Origin: Impatiens glandulifera
Taxonomy: Eukaryota; Streptophyta; Magnoliopsida; Ericales; Balsaminaceae
Assembly (NCBI RefSeq): GCF_907164915.1
Contig: NC_061868.1
Span: forward strand, 27,771,819-27,835,818
Reading direction: 5' to 3'
Length of the DNA stretch: 64,000 nucleotides
Shown here in pieces: positions 25,469 through 36,379 of the stretch. The notes under the pieces were generated by a model. It was not told the origin of the DNA, ran no database searches, and saw only the letters and a program-made list of their open reading frames with translations. How positions within the stretch are numbered: the first letter of the stretch is position 1; the number at the start of each line of letters is the position of its first letter. Made by a program: the position numbers and the translations under genes.

Positions 25469-25477
25469 GTATAATAA

Positions 25478-26893
25478 TCTACTATTTTATTATATATTAT
25501 ATATATAATATATTATATTATTATATAAAAATATTTATTATATATTTTTATTATAGATATAAATATAATAAATATATATAATTATATATATATATAAACT
25601 AATAAAAAGATTAAAAAAATTATTTATTATATTTTCCTGATTTAGTTATGTTTCTGTTTTAATTAGGTAAAATATGAGAATAATAAAAAATTAAGATTTA
25701 GGGTTATATTAAGATATAAACAACGAGAAAAAATCTTTATTTATTTAAATTTTTTATTTTAGGTGGTCGAATAATTGAGAGGTTATAGTGAATTGTAAGA
25801 ATTTTGTTTGGAGAAATAAATAGGGAAAGAAATTTGGAGGAGAAAATTTGAAAAAGAATTTTATTTGGAGAATTGTAATTTAAATCGTTGAAAATATAAC
25901 AATTTTTTTTATTTTTCATTTTTTATTTTTTTTTTTAACAAATTTTCTTTTTTATCTTTTTTTCAACTAGTAATGATTTTTTTATCTTTTTTTCAACTAG
26001 TAATGATGTAATGACATTTCATTCTCTTCTTTATTCTCATTCACTCTTTCAAATTCTTTTACGATCACTCCTCTTTTGTTTATATATATTATTAGAAAAA
26101 TGATAAGGAGAGTAAATTTGAAAGATAAAATAGAAAAATCACGTCATAGAATTGATTGGCCAATAATAATAAATTTTCATTCTCTTCCCATCCATACTCT
26201 TTATATTTTTCCAAGTCAATAATTTGATCCCTCCATCAAGTCAGTCTTTGTATTATTAATTAATGAATTTGTTACTTAAAAAATTTCAATTAATATAATA
26301 TATGTGATTTATTTGAGGGCCAAAGCTCTTTAATAATTTAGAGTTATTAATTTATCTATTCGATAAATTAATATAGATTTTAATAGATTCAACGTATAAT
26401 TTATATATACTTATAAAATAAAATAAGTAATTATACATACCAAACAAAAAAAACAAATTAGTCTATAATTTTTAGAATTACGTTAGAGCGAACATTAAGA
26501 CTCCAAACTTATCACTATTAATGACTTTTAAAGTACTAAATAACTTTGGAAGTATATGTATTTTCAGTTTCTTTTAATTATAAATCTATAATTTTCTTGG
26601 AATCGAAAATTATAAAGGGATCTTCCGAAAAAATATTAATTTAGAGTTTCTACCCTATATAATTAAGATTTTGAGTTAAGGTGATCTTAGAAATATTTAT
26701 ATCAGGTTTACAAAAACTTAACCAAAAAAATAAAGCTCATTAAACACATTTACACTACCTCTTTCAGACATTCAAAATTGCGAGAGTTTATATAAAATCC
26801 TTATTTATGCCTTAATAGTTATAAAAAAAATATATATGTTTAAATATAAAATTAATAATAAGTGAATGATATTAAAAAGTTATATTTACTAAA
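25478..26893. other. AT-rich intergenic DNA with a short tandem duplication
   Basis: About 25946-26007 contains two copies of a phrase of about 30 bp ending CAACTAGTAATGAT. No gene is recognised. CACTCCTCTT at about 26066 looks like one end of the 25267 MITE family, without a convincing partner. Confidence 0.5.
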
Positions 26894-27639
26894 GAGTAAT
26901 GACAGGGGGAGCGAAAGATTTGTAACGAATGGGGCAGCGAACTACGTGTAGTGCTGATTAGACTTGATGACTCGGTATTTATTTCTTTTTCTTTTTTATA
27001 TTCATTAATAATTTTCTCTCTCTTCTCATTATTTAGATTTTCTCTCTTTATCTTAAAGATAACGCATTAATAAAAAAAATTAATTTTTATTATTAAAAAA
27101 CACTTAATAATTTATCTCTTTAATTTTTTATTATTATAAATATATATATTTTTTAAAATTATTGTACATGCCCACTATAAACCTATAAACCACATTTAAA
27201 TTATTTCTCCCACTATTAACCTATAAATCACATTTTAATTATTTCTCTCTTTCAATAATTTATTTTCTTTTATTTATTAAAAAAATAAAATTTATTTTTT
27301 TTTAATAAATAAAATGAAACAAATTATTAAAATAGAGAAATACTTAAAATGCTTTTAGAGTGGCATGTACAATAATTTTAAAAAAAAATTATTTATAATA
27401 ATAAAAAATAAAAAAGATAAATTATTAAGTGTTTTTTAATAATAAAAATTTAATTTTCTATTGAATGCGTCATTATTTAAGATAAAGAAAGAAAAGGTAA
27501 GTAATGAGTAGAGAGAGAAAATTATTAATAAATATAAAAAAGAAAAATAAATAAATACTGAGTCATCAAGTCTAATCAGCCCTCCACGTCGTTCGCTGCC
27601 CCATTCGTTACAAATCTTTTGCTCCCCCTATCATTACTC
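26894..27639. mobile_element. Long-TIR foldback element, 746 bp
   Basis: The terminal inverted repeats, about 290 bp each, begin GAGTAATGA[CT]AGGGGGAGC at both ends and share AAGATTTGTAACGAATGGGG. No ORF. The TIR type resembles MULE or foldback elements. The flanking bases do not show an obvious 9-bp duplication, so its ends or age are uncertain. Confidence 0.75.
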
Positions 27640-27707
27640 TTACATATTATATATAAGTATAATATATATAATTCAAATAAAATAAATTTGTTGATATATA
27701 TATGTAT

Positions 27708-27876
27708 GAGGAGGGATAGAGGGAGGAAATTTAATAAGGGAATTTGGTGAGAGAATGACTTGGCATCACCTTCATTGGTTGAAAAAGGTAAAAGTAGGAG
27801 GAAAGAGAGTAAAAAGAGAAATTATTTGTTAAGCAATAAGATTATGCCAAGTCATTCCCTTACCTAATCATTTCTC
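27708..27876. mobile_element. MITE of the 25267-25468 family, 169 bp
   Basis: It shares GAGG..GGGATAGAGGG at the left, GGGAATTTGGTGAG..AATGA in both arms, TGGCATCACCTTCATT inside and CTAATCATTTCTC at the right end with the copy near UBP24. It has lost one of the internal CCCTCACC repeats. No clear target duplication remains. Confidence 0.75.
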
Positions 27877-27959
27877 ATAAATATATATATTACTAGATTT
27901 TTTATTTTTTATTTTTTATTTTTTATATTCTTCTTCCCGCCTCTTTATATTCTTTTTTA

Positions 27960-29430
27960 TTTTTCTTTCTTTGCCTCTTCAGTTTCTTCTTCGACTATAT
28001 CTTCCGCAATTTTGGCGTTTCACTCTTCCGCGATTTCTTCTTCCTTTCGCGACTTATTTTCTTCCTCCTTCCGTGACTTCAGCGGCTTTTTCCTCCTTTC
28101 ACGTCCTTTCTTCAGCTTACAAGTTCGAAAACGGTAAGCCTTCAATGAATATATTCATGATTTGATTAACCCTAACATGAAATTAACCCAATGTCTTTTC
28201 GTTTCTCTTCAAGAGAATGAGATTCCTGTAACTAAATCAAAGTCTGTCGAAAACACTAAAAGAAAGTAAGTTTCCGAACATGATATGTCTTTAGTTAGGT
28301 TTATCCTAAACATGGTCATGTTCGGGAACTTGAAGGAATCATGTGGAAACATTTTTTATTTCTATATATTAATATAACCCATTTACAAAACATTTGGAAA
28401 CTACACTTAGTCACATATTTAAAAATTTATTTAAGTATTCAGAAATTTATTTAAAAGTTTGCATAAATTCTTATTCAAAACATACATACTATCTAATTAG
28501 TCCGAAATTTATGTAAGTTTGTAGAAACTCTTAATCCTAACATGTTCTTTCTCTTAAATTGAATATGAGTTATAGTGGAGAATCTTAAACTAATTTGCAA
28601 CCCTATAAAAGGAGATCTTACAAAATATGGCCAAAGTTAATTTGTTTCGTTTCTAAATATATTCCCCCAAATCATATTTCCATTTACACCTATTTATTCA
28701 AGTATTTTTGGAATTTGCAGTTATTAATGCCACCAACATAAATTTAAAGAGATAATGTTTCTTAAATAATTTGTTTAGATATATGTTTTACTCCCATGCT
28801 TCACCAAACCATGTCTTTTGAACAATCTCAAATAGTGTTATCATTTCTCAACAAACCCATTAATTCCAATTCTATGTTTATATCTTAGAGTGGTGTTACA
28901 TTTTAGCTATCTTTAGGATTTTTTGTGTTCAAATAAAAATTGAATTTTTAGCACTTTTGTATTTGTTAAGAGTGGTTCATTTATCTTTTTTATAGAGTAT
29001 ATAAAAGAAACCGTCGGCCTTCGACAACATATCTGTCACTACTGACCACAACAGTTATAACTGATGATCAAGGGTGTGCAACTCCCCCCCCAAAAGACCA
29101 AAATTTATTCACAACATATTTTTGACTAGGACCTCGTTAATGGACATTTACAATCTACTTCAACAATTATCATATGAGCAAAAAGAGGTCGTGAAGGCCA
29201 TATGCTTCAGAGGATTTTTGTCACTTTCTTTCTCAAAATATCCGAGCAAACTCTCTCGACACCTCGTTAGGTCATTCGACTATAGTATGCGTGTGATAAT
29301 CCTACAGAATGTCGATGAAGTCAAAATAGATGAAGATGATATTCAGTGCATACTGAACATCCATAGAGGGGATATTAAAATTGTAGTCTCAATTGGAAAC
29401 GAGACAATGTATCCTGAATATGATGATTAA
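27960..29430 (+). pseudogene. Transposon ORF of the C48/ULP1-associated class, copy A (N-terminal part)
   Basis: 29074-29430 encodes IYNLLQQLSYEQKEVVKAIC, FRGFLSLSFSKYPSKLSRHL and KIDEDDIQCILNIHRGDIK. This is the pattern of the N-terminal domain found in plant transposon proteins that end in a ULP1-type protease (a repressed-sounding 'gfg.Ll.l....lp..l..wl...fd' pattern followed by 'd..dv...lglp.G'). Upstream, 27971-28135 and 28214-28266 look like short exons, each followed by GTAAG. The protease end is missing here because the sequence runs into retrotransposon remnants. Which superfamily (MULE or CACTA) carried it is not shown by the sequence. Confidence 0.55.
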
Positions 29431-29959
29431 TTGATGAAGTGGAGGAGACGACGAGAAATCAAACAAAACAACGACGATCTTAAAACAATCGAAAGACTCG
29501 CGTACATAAAACATGGCAAAAATGATATAAATCACAAGAAATTTAAAAAAAAATGGAAAAAATTAATTAATAAAGACCTTTGGAACATTGTGGGACATAG
29601 TATCTAAAAACCCTTTCACACTCACACACGTAACCAAACGTCGAACTCACTTCTCTAAATTTCATATTTTTTTTAAATTAGGTGGCGACTCTCTAGTCGT
29701 GAGGATAATTAAAATCGAAAAAAATCTAAAGAATGTCTATGACATACCTTCCATTAAATATTTCAATCTCTTCCAAATTCGATATAATGCTAAGTTATGT
29801 AGTTGTCTGCTAAACCTCATTTTTCTAAAACTTAAATTTTCGATAACTTTAAAATTAATTTCCTTCAAATTTACTTTTTTTTTTCAAAAACAACTTAAAG
29901 AGTGTCCCAAATATTTTCAAACTGACGACGATGTTAAATCGATCATAATAACATGAAAG
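29431..29959 (+). other. Unassigned sequence with a gypsy primer-binding-site look-alike
   Basis: 29681-29693 reads GGTGGCGACTCTC, which resembles the tRNA-Arg-type primer binding site of Tat gypsy elements. It could be the LTR/leader remnant of another such element in plus orientation. The frame 29588-29956 covers it but has no recognisable product. Confidence 0.3.
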
Positions 29960-32900
29960 AATGAGTTGTTCTCAAGTTTCAATGAAATTTAATACATCTA
30001 AAAAAATGGAAGATCAATTTAGTTTGGTTGTCGAAGGGAAATGAAACATCAAGATGATCATAAATGGGAAAATTCATATGTTTACTATGGTATTTTATGT
30101 ACCTTGTTTATAGCTAAATTTGATAATTGTAGAACTACTATTTTCAAAGGGGTTTTCTATTATATTGAAAGGTGATAAATATAAAATACATCGTAGAGAA
30201 AAGGGGATGGTCATGACCATGAATACGACTAGAAATAGAATGTTTATCAAACACATCTAACAAGGAAAAGAAAAGAGAAATGTTTGTTGATTAAAGAAGA
30301 TGAGGCTAAATTTTGGCACCAAATATATGGACACTTAAACTTTGATGGCTTGATGACATTAAAAGGAGATGGTAAGGGGTCTTCCAAAGTTTGAGACACC
30401 TTCTAAACTAAGTCAAGAGTCATTTTCTTAAAGAAAGCAATTGTAGAGCTACATAAGTTCGGTTAGATATTTTGTCTTGAATAACAGAAAATATATATAC
30501 ATATGATGTTACAAATAAATTAAATAAAATTAAATATACGAAGAACGAAATCACTAATTGAGATGTTGATTCGAGACATGTGTTAGACACATTTTCCTTA
30601 AAACAGTTCCATTGTTTCCCGTTTGTGCTGGAGTTTATCGTAGATGGCTGTCTCCCAAGGTACAATGAATCTAGCAATGATTCTGCACTGAAATTACTAC
30701 TCATCGAACTTGATCAACGTACCTGAACTATCATCGGGTTTCAACGGAAATATCGAACAAAGAACTCGAAGAACACTCACAAAACAAAAAGAGGGCTTTT
30801 GAAATATTAGAGTGAGAAAATATAAGATGATGGAGTTGTTTAAGATTAGAGATGAGGGGTTTTATATTGTTGAAAAGTTAAACTTTCATAAAATCAATCA
30901 TTAATCTTTGATCCAACGGCTGACCTTGATTGTCTCTTCATTGCCTTTTGCATTTTCTCTTCATTAGAAAATACACGTTATATGATTTTCTAAATTGCTA
31001 ATAAATTGATAGCAATAATATCATGAAGGTTACAATGACAATTAAAAATATTAAATATATTTAATTTGATAATTGTTCTTCAAGTCATTAAATGTTAATT
31101 ACATAATTAATAAATTAATTATAATAATTTAATTATTTGGATTAAATTTTACTTTAATTCACGTTTGAATTTCGTTTGAATTTCATTTGATTTTATTTTA
31201 CCCAAATTCTCATTTCCATTTATTAATGGAATTTATGAATTAGTTTAAAATTCCAACAAGTTCTTCAACTTGTACATGTTGACATTTGTTGACCACTTAA
31301 TTCTATTTCTAATGGAGATAAAATGTACTTTATTCTATTTATTGATGATTTCAATCGTAAAACTTTAGTGATTTTTTTACTGAAAAATTAGAGGTTTTCA
31401 ACGTGTTAAACGTTTTAAAAGGTTTGTTGAAAATGAAAGTGAATGTATTCTAAAAGGTTTTCGCACTAAATGGGAATGATAATTTATCTCTAATGAATTC
31501 ACAACTTTTTGTGATGAAAATTGAATAAGAAGATAGTTCACAAAACTATATACCCATAACAAAATGAGATTGCTGAAAGGAAGAACCAAACGATCATGAA
31601 CATGGTGAGATGTATGGTAACTAATAGAAATATTCCAAAAATGTTTTGGCCATAAATAGTAAAGTGGACCGTTCATATTTGTATAGAAGTCCTACGTTGG
31701 TGGTGAAAGACGCTACTCCAGAAGAAGCATGAATTGGAAGAAAATGCTTAGTAGAACATTTTAGAGTGTTTGGTTGTATGTATTCTGCACATATTCCCGA
31801 TAATAAAAGAATTAAGTTGGATGTAATGATTGTCAAATGTTTTTTTTATTGAGTGATAGTATAGAATCCAAAATTTATAAATTGTATAATCCAATTTCAA
31901 AGAAAGTGATCATCAGTACATATGTAAAATTTGAAGAAGAGACCAGCTGAATTTGGAATAAAATTCAAGATAAAGTTGAATCACTCACCATGTCAGTGAA
32001 GAAACTAAAATAATACTAGAACCTCATATCACTGAAATAACAAAAGATGTTAAAGATTAATCTGCTCTAGAAGAAGTTCAGATAGTTGCATAAAGGGTTA
32101 TAGACGAAATTAACTCAAGAAAAAGAAGAACTCCTATTTGGATAAAAGATTATAAGAGTGGAAAACTCTTATTAAATGAAGAAGCTATAAATCACAAATA
32201 TTTTTCACTGATGGTGATCCAATTTACTTCAATGATGTTGTGAAGGACATGGAGTAAAGGAAAGCTATGAATTCCAAAATTGAATTCATCGAGAAGAACA
32301 ATACATGAGAACTAACATCATATCTCTAGAGGGTAAGAAATTGGAGTAAAGTGAATTTACAAGATTAAGTTGAATTAGAAAAGGGAAGTGGACAAATACA
32401 AAGCTCAATTAGTGGCAAAATGATATACTCAAAGATATGGGGTAGACTATATTGAAGTTTTTGCTTTAGTAGCTAGGTTAGAAACAATTCGATTGATGAT
32501 TTCTATTGCAGCTACAGAAAATGAAGTTTGTATCAACTTGATGTAAAGTTAACATTCTTACATGGTTATTTAAGTGAAAAAGTTTATATTGAATAACCAC
32601 CTAGATATGATATAAAACAAAAGGAAGACAAAGTCTACAAACCGAAAAATGCATTATACGGTCTCAAACAAGCTTTAAGTGCATTGTATAGTCTAATAGA
32701 GATATATTTTGAGAAAATGTCAACACATTAGTATACTCTATTCAACAAGAACGAAGAAGGAGGTATGATCTTGAGTGTATGTCTTTATGTTGATGACTTA
32801 ATTTATACGAAAGATTGTGAAATTAAGCTTGATGTTAAAATTCAAAAAAATTATAAAATTTGAGTTTGACATGAGTGATTTAGGAAAGACAAGTACTTCA

Positions 32901-33771
32901 TTGGTATTGAAATTTTACAAGTAAAATATGAGAGTTTTGTTAGCCAAATAAAGTACACACAAGATATAGTTAAGTGATTTCATATGACTTAGTGGAATTT
33001 AGTTCATAACCCAATTGTTTGTACTAGGTACTAAACTCACAAAAATACGTGATGGAGCCAACCTTAATGGAACCTATTACAAATAACTTGTAGGATGTCT
33101 TATTTATTTAACTACTTTAAGACTAGATATTATGTTTCTAGTAAATATTATTAGCAAGTTTATGGACTGTCCAAATAATTCTCACTTAACTATAACTAAA
33201 AGAATCATGAGATATTTGAAAGGAACATTTGAGTTCCTTTATTTTATAAAAAGGAAGGAAACAAGTAATTGATTGTCTATACAGACAGTGATTATGAATA
33301 TCATGACTTAGAGGATAAAAAGAGAACATCTAGCTATATGTTTGTGTTGAGCTCTATTGTAGTATCGTGGTCATCTAAGAAATAACCCATAATATCTTTG
33401 TCAACCACAAAAGCTAAATTTATTTCAGCTGCAGCATGTGCATGTCAATTTGTCGATAAATTCTTGAGGAAACAAAACACAAACACTCTCATCCTATTAA
33501 AATAATTTGTGACAACAACTCCACCAATAAATTATCAAATAATCTGGCGATGCAAGGAAGAGTATGCACATTAATGTGAAGTTTTATTTCTCCTAGAATT
33601 GGTAAAGAATAATGTTGTTGTTTTAGAACATTATCAATCAAATGATCAAGTTGCTAACATTATGACAAAATAACTATAGTTATATATTTATATGAAGTTA
33701 CGTGCTTTATTAGGTGTTTGTCAAGATCCAAGTATAAATTAAAGAATAAGATATTTCAATTTAAAGGAGGA
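29960..33771 (+). pseudogene. Heavily decayed Ty1/copia polyprotein, 5'-truncated
   Basis: Reading through many stops and frameshifts on the plus strand gives the order of a copia pol. About 30060-30380 is the pre-integrase region (FYVPC, NRMFIKHI, FWHQIYGHLNFDGLMTLKGD). 31264-31850 is the integrase core (LQLVHVDIC, ILFIDDFNRKTLVIFL). 32340-32980 is reverse transcriptase with CLYVDDLIY at about 32780. 33130-33720 is RNase H. A polypurine tract (AAAGGAGG) ends at 33770. The element is much older than the copia at position 1. A solo LTR is inserted at 30461-31258. Confidence 0.85.
30461..31258 (-). mobile_element. Solo LTR inserted in the dead copia element, TSD AGTTC
   Basis: The 798-bp insert is bounded by AGTTC on both sides (30456-30460, 31259-31263). 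On the minus strand it starts TGTTGGAATTTTAAAC and ends TATCTAACC, close to the usual TG...CA ends with one change. Removing the insert rejoins copia integrase sequence. No internal region is present, so it is a product of LTR-LTR recombination. Confidence 0.85.
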
Positions 33772-33932
33772 TGTTAAAAAAAAATCAGATTTGTAACTAT
33801 CCTAAGTTGTTCAGTAACTCGATCATAAGTTACTCGTTTATTTTAGGAAGTTATTATATATTATTTAGAAATAGTTTAATTATTTTTATTTAATTTGACT
33901 AGTTGTTTAATTATCTAATTAGTTGTTACTAG
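33772..33932 (+). mobile_element. 3' LTR (partial) of the dead copia element
   Basis: It begins TGTTAAAAAAAAATC directly after the polypurine tract AAAGGAGGA. The other end cannot be placed; hAT-like sequence begins at about 33933. Confidence 0.5.
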
Positions 33933-34560
33933 TAGAGTCGTCAATTTGGGTTAGTCCGGTTGGATTGGCCTGTTTCGTCAAATAATTTAGACGGCTTGGA
34001 TTGAAATATTAGCAATCCATTTGGAAGTGGGCCTATACGGGTCAACCCGCCTGGATCACGGGCCTACGTGGGTCGGGCTTGGGTTGGTAAAAAAAATCTA
34101 ATCTGATTATAGCCTTATAGGCATATGTCGCATATCCCTAGTTTTTTTTTCTCTCCAAAACTGCACTGCAGTAGTCAATACTCAATACTTCACCCATCGG
34201 CCGGCTACTACTTATTTGTTCCGCCTTTCTTCTCTTCGTTCTCGCCTTCAAAGGTTCGTGGATTCAAACTTGGTTCCAGACTACATCAGTCAATACTCAA
34301 TACTTCGCCTATTGGCCGCCGACTACTTATTTGTTCCGCCTTTCTTCTCTTCGTTCTCGCCTTCAAGGGATCGTGGATTCAAACTTGGTTCGTTCCAGAA
34401 GCTTCACAATGAAAGTCTGAAACTCAATATTATGTTAAATAACATATTCATTTTCGAAATGGACTCCTCTCAAAATCAAGGTATTAATTTAAATGTTGAT
34501 GAATTTGAAAGTGCTAAGCATGATAAGTGTCATCTAAAAATTTAGGGAATAGTTTGATAT
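33933..34560 (+). mobile_element. hAT-like 5' end with leader and start of an ORF
   Basis: TAGAGTCGTCAATTTGGG followed by repeated CCGG/GGGCC-type phrases (GGGCCTATACGGGTCAACCC, GTGGGTCGGGCTTGGG) is the usual look of the 5' end of plant hAT elements. A leader with a tandem duplication follows. The coding start MDSSQNQGINLNVDEFES at about 34459 resembles the beginning of RICESLEEPER-type hAT transposases. The rest of the gene is absent: the sequence passes into an LTR fragment at 34662. Confidence 0.5.
34172..34400 (+). repeat. Tandem duplication, unit about 115 bp
   Basis: Two copies (about 34172-34280 and 34288-34400) of a segment that starts AGTCAATACTCAATACTTC and contains TACTTATTTGTTCCGCC and GGATTCAAACTTGGTTC, with a few differences. 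It lies in the leader of the hAT-like element. Confidence 0.85.
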
Positions 34561-34661
34561 TTGGATGTATTTTAAGAAAATGAAGGGTATTGATAATATA
34601 GAAATGATAAAATGTTTTAAAGGATGCTGATGCAGACATTGAAAAGAAAGGCGATGAAGGA

Positions 34662-34889
34662 TGTTAGGATCAAAGACAACAATAGAAGGGTGTTGACTAC
34701 TATTGTTTTATATTTTACTTAAATGCGATTTTAACCCTATTAAAGATTAAAAATATGTTTCTATTCTTGGACAAATCGTAGCAAGCTCTTGAACGGTTTC
34801 AAATGCGGAAAATGTTTGTAGAATTTGAAGCGATAGATATGAGACTAAATGAAGCAATAAAAAGACAATCCTTTGTTCGGTTCGACGAA
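34662..34889 (+). mobile_element. LTR fragment related to the 37762-41642 LTR pair
   Basis: It begins TGTTAGGATC like the LTR at 39731. About 34790-34865 (GCAAGCTCTTGAACGG, TCAAATGCGGAA, TTGAAGC) follows the order of that LTR at about 37880-37960. It is diverged and internally deleted. It joins plastid ycf2 sequence without a gap. Confidence 0.5.
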
Positions 34890-35150
34890 GCAATATCACT
34901 CGATCATTATCAAACTGACTGCAATTTTTTTCTGTTCGTGAGGATCCCACCAGAGCGCTTTCTACTTCTAATAGGCCATGAACTAGATTAGAATCATTTT
35001 CAATGATTCCATAAGCAATGATCCCATTTTTTTCATCGGGTTCGGGTAGAGAACAAAGATCTTGAGAGACCGATCCGACAGAACAATTCAAAAGATAAAG
35101 AAGTATCGTTAATTTCTTCATGCTCATTCCAAAATCGAAGTAGAAAGTTC
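34890..35150 (-). pseudogene. ycf2: Plastid ycf2 fragment (3' half), nuclear insertion
   Basis: The minus strand encodes [51 protein letters not shown] and SQFDNDRV. This is a well-known stretch of the plastid Ycf2 protein, with several substitutions. It is a nuclear copy of plastid DNA: only a fragment is present and it is joined to other plastid pieces that are not neighbours in plastid genomes. Confidence 0.85.
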
Positions 35151-35195
35151 TAAACAATTGGAATTTTTTTGGAAATTGGATGCAGTTACTAATTC

Positions 35196-35283
35196 ATGAT
35201 CTGACGTACAGAATGAAAACTTCATTCTCAATTCTACGAGAATTTTTATGAAAGCCTTTCATTTGCTTCTCTTCGATGGAAGT
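35196..35283 (+). pseudogene. ndhB: Plastid ndhB 5' fragment, nuclear insertion
   Basis: It starts at the ndhB ATG and continues with AATGAAAACTTCATTCTC and the segment encoding [13 protein letters not shown] 2-base deletion near codon 4 destroys the frame. It stops abruptly after GGAAGT. The preceding bases (GGAAATTGGATGCAGTTAC) also look like ndhB leader. Confidence 0.85.
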
Positions 35284-35792
35284 ATAAGTTAAGACCTATT
35301 CTTGAATATCATGAAACTTTTTCGTTTCTTAAGACTTCACCAAAGAATTATTTTGAACCAAAAAAACTATTTTATTCAGAATTAAAACAAAAGAAACCTA
35401 TAAATTCTAAAATAAATCAATGGCGAAGAGCGACAATGTTCAGTTCAGATTTGACTGTTTGCAGTATGGGAGCGGATTATCCAAAAAATCCATGGGAATA
35501 ATGAAAAACATAAAAAATATATCTCGATAACGAAAACTATAGCTGTATTGGAGAGATCCAAAGGTTCACAACTTCCCTAAATCAAAACTGCCTGGAAGTC
35601 CGAGGATCTTTTTTTTAAACTAGCCAAAAGAAATGTATGCGTAGTTCAAGATAATCTATTTAGCGAATATAAATAAAATATACAAATATGTTTTATATGA
35701 TCTAGAGTAATAACAAAGACGATTACATTATTCCAAATTAGAAAACGGGAAAAGAGATATAAAATATATTTTTCCTAAAATTTTCTTTTTTT
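35284..35792 (+). other. Unidentified part of the plastid-derived block
   Basis: About 35306-35500 is open on the plus strand (PILEYHETFSFLKTSPKNYF near its start). I cannot assign it with confidence. The low divergence from normal codon use and the position between plastid pieces suggest organelle DNA. 35500-35790 may be clpP upstream spacer. Confidence 0.4.
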
Positions 35793-36000
35793 ATGCCTAT
35801 TGGTGTTTCAAAAGTCCCTTTTTGGAGTCTTGGAGACGAAGATGCATTTTGGGTTGACATATAGTGCGACTTGTCAGATATATTGGGTCATATAGAATTT
35901 CCCCATTTTCTCCCTCGATCGAGATAACCTCTGTTTCACCCAAAAGAAAGATTAATTGAATCATCCAAATTTTGGAGCGTGAAGTGCAATTAGACCCCCC
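35793..36000 (+). pseudogene. clpP: Plastid clpP exon 1 and start of intron 1, nuclear insertion
   Basis: The 71-bp first exon (35793-35863) encodes the ClpP N-terminus with changes (MPIGVSKVPFWSLGDEDAFW). The group II intron start GTGCGACTTGTCAG follows at 35864. Intron sequence runs to about 36000, where it ends in a run of C, T and G. Confidence 0.9.
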
Positions 36001-36195
36001 TTTTTTTTTGGGGGGGGGAATTCAGATTATTTTCAATTAATAGAATTTATGGTTGTCTTGGTTGCACTAATAAAATAAAGTATTCAGGCTCCGTTTAGAT
36101 AAACCCAATATATATATATATAAGTATATGGTGAATAACCAAATTCCAATTGAAATCAATCTTTCGGATAAATCAATGCAATTTAGGAGAAATCA

Positions 36196-36362
36196 ATGAA
36201 AGGACATCAATTCAAATCCTGGATTTTCGAATTGAGAGAGATCAAGAATTCTCACTATTTCTTAGATTCATGGACACAATTTAATTTTGTGGGATCTTTC
36301 ATTCACGTTTTTTCCACCAAGAACGTTTTATAAAACTCTTTGACCCCCGAATTTGGAGTATT
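36196..36362 (+). pseudogene. ycf2: Plastid ycf2 5' end, nuclear insertion
   Basis: It starts at the Ycf2 ATG ([20 protein letters not shown]) and continues through [11 protein letters not shown], with an indel frameshift relative to the plastid gene after the FIH residues. It ends at about 36362, after which the transposon copy B begins. The orientation is opposite to the other ycf2 fragment at 34890. Confidence 0.9.
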
Positions 36363-36379
36363 TTTTCTTCTTTTACTGA

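Noticed and set aside
34890..36362. Functional plastid genes
   Set aside because: All pieces are truncated or frameshifted and are flanked by nuclear transposons.
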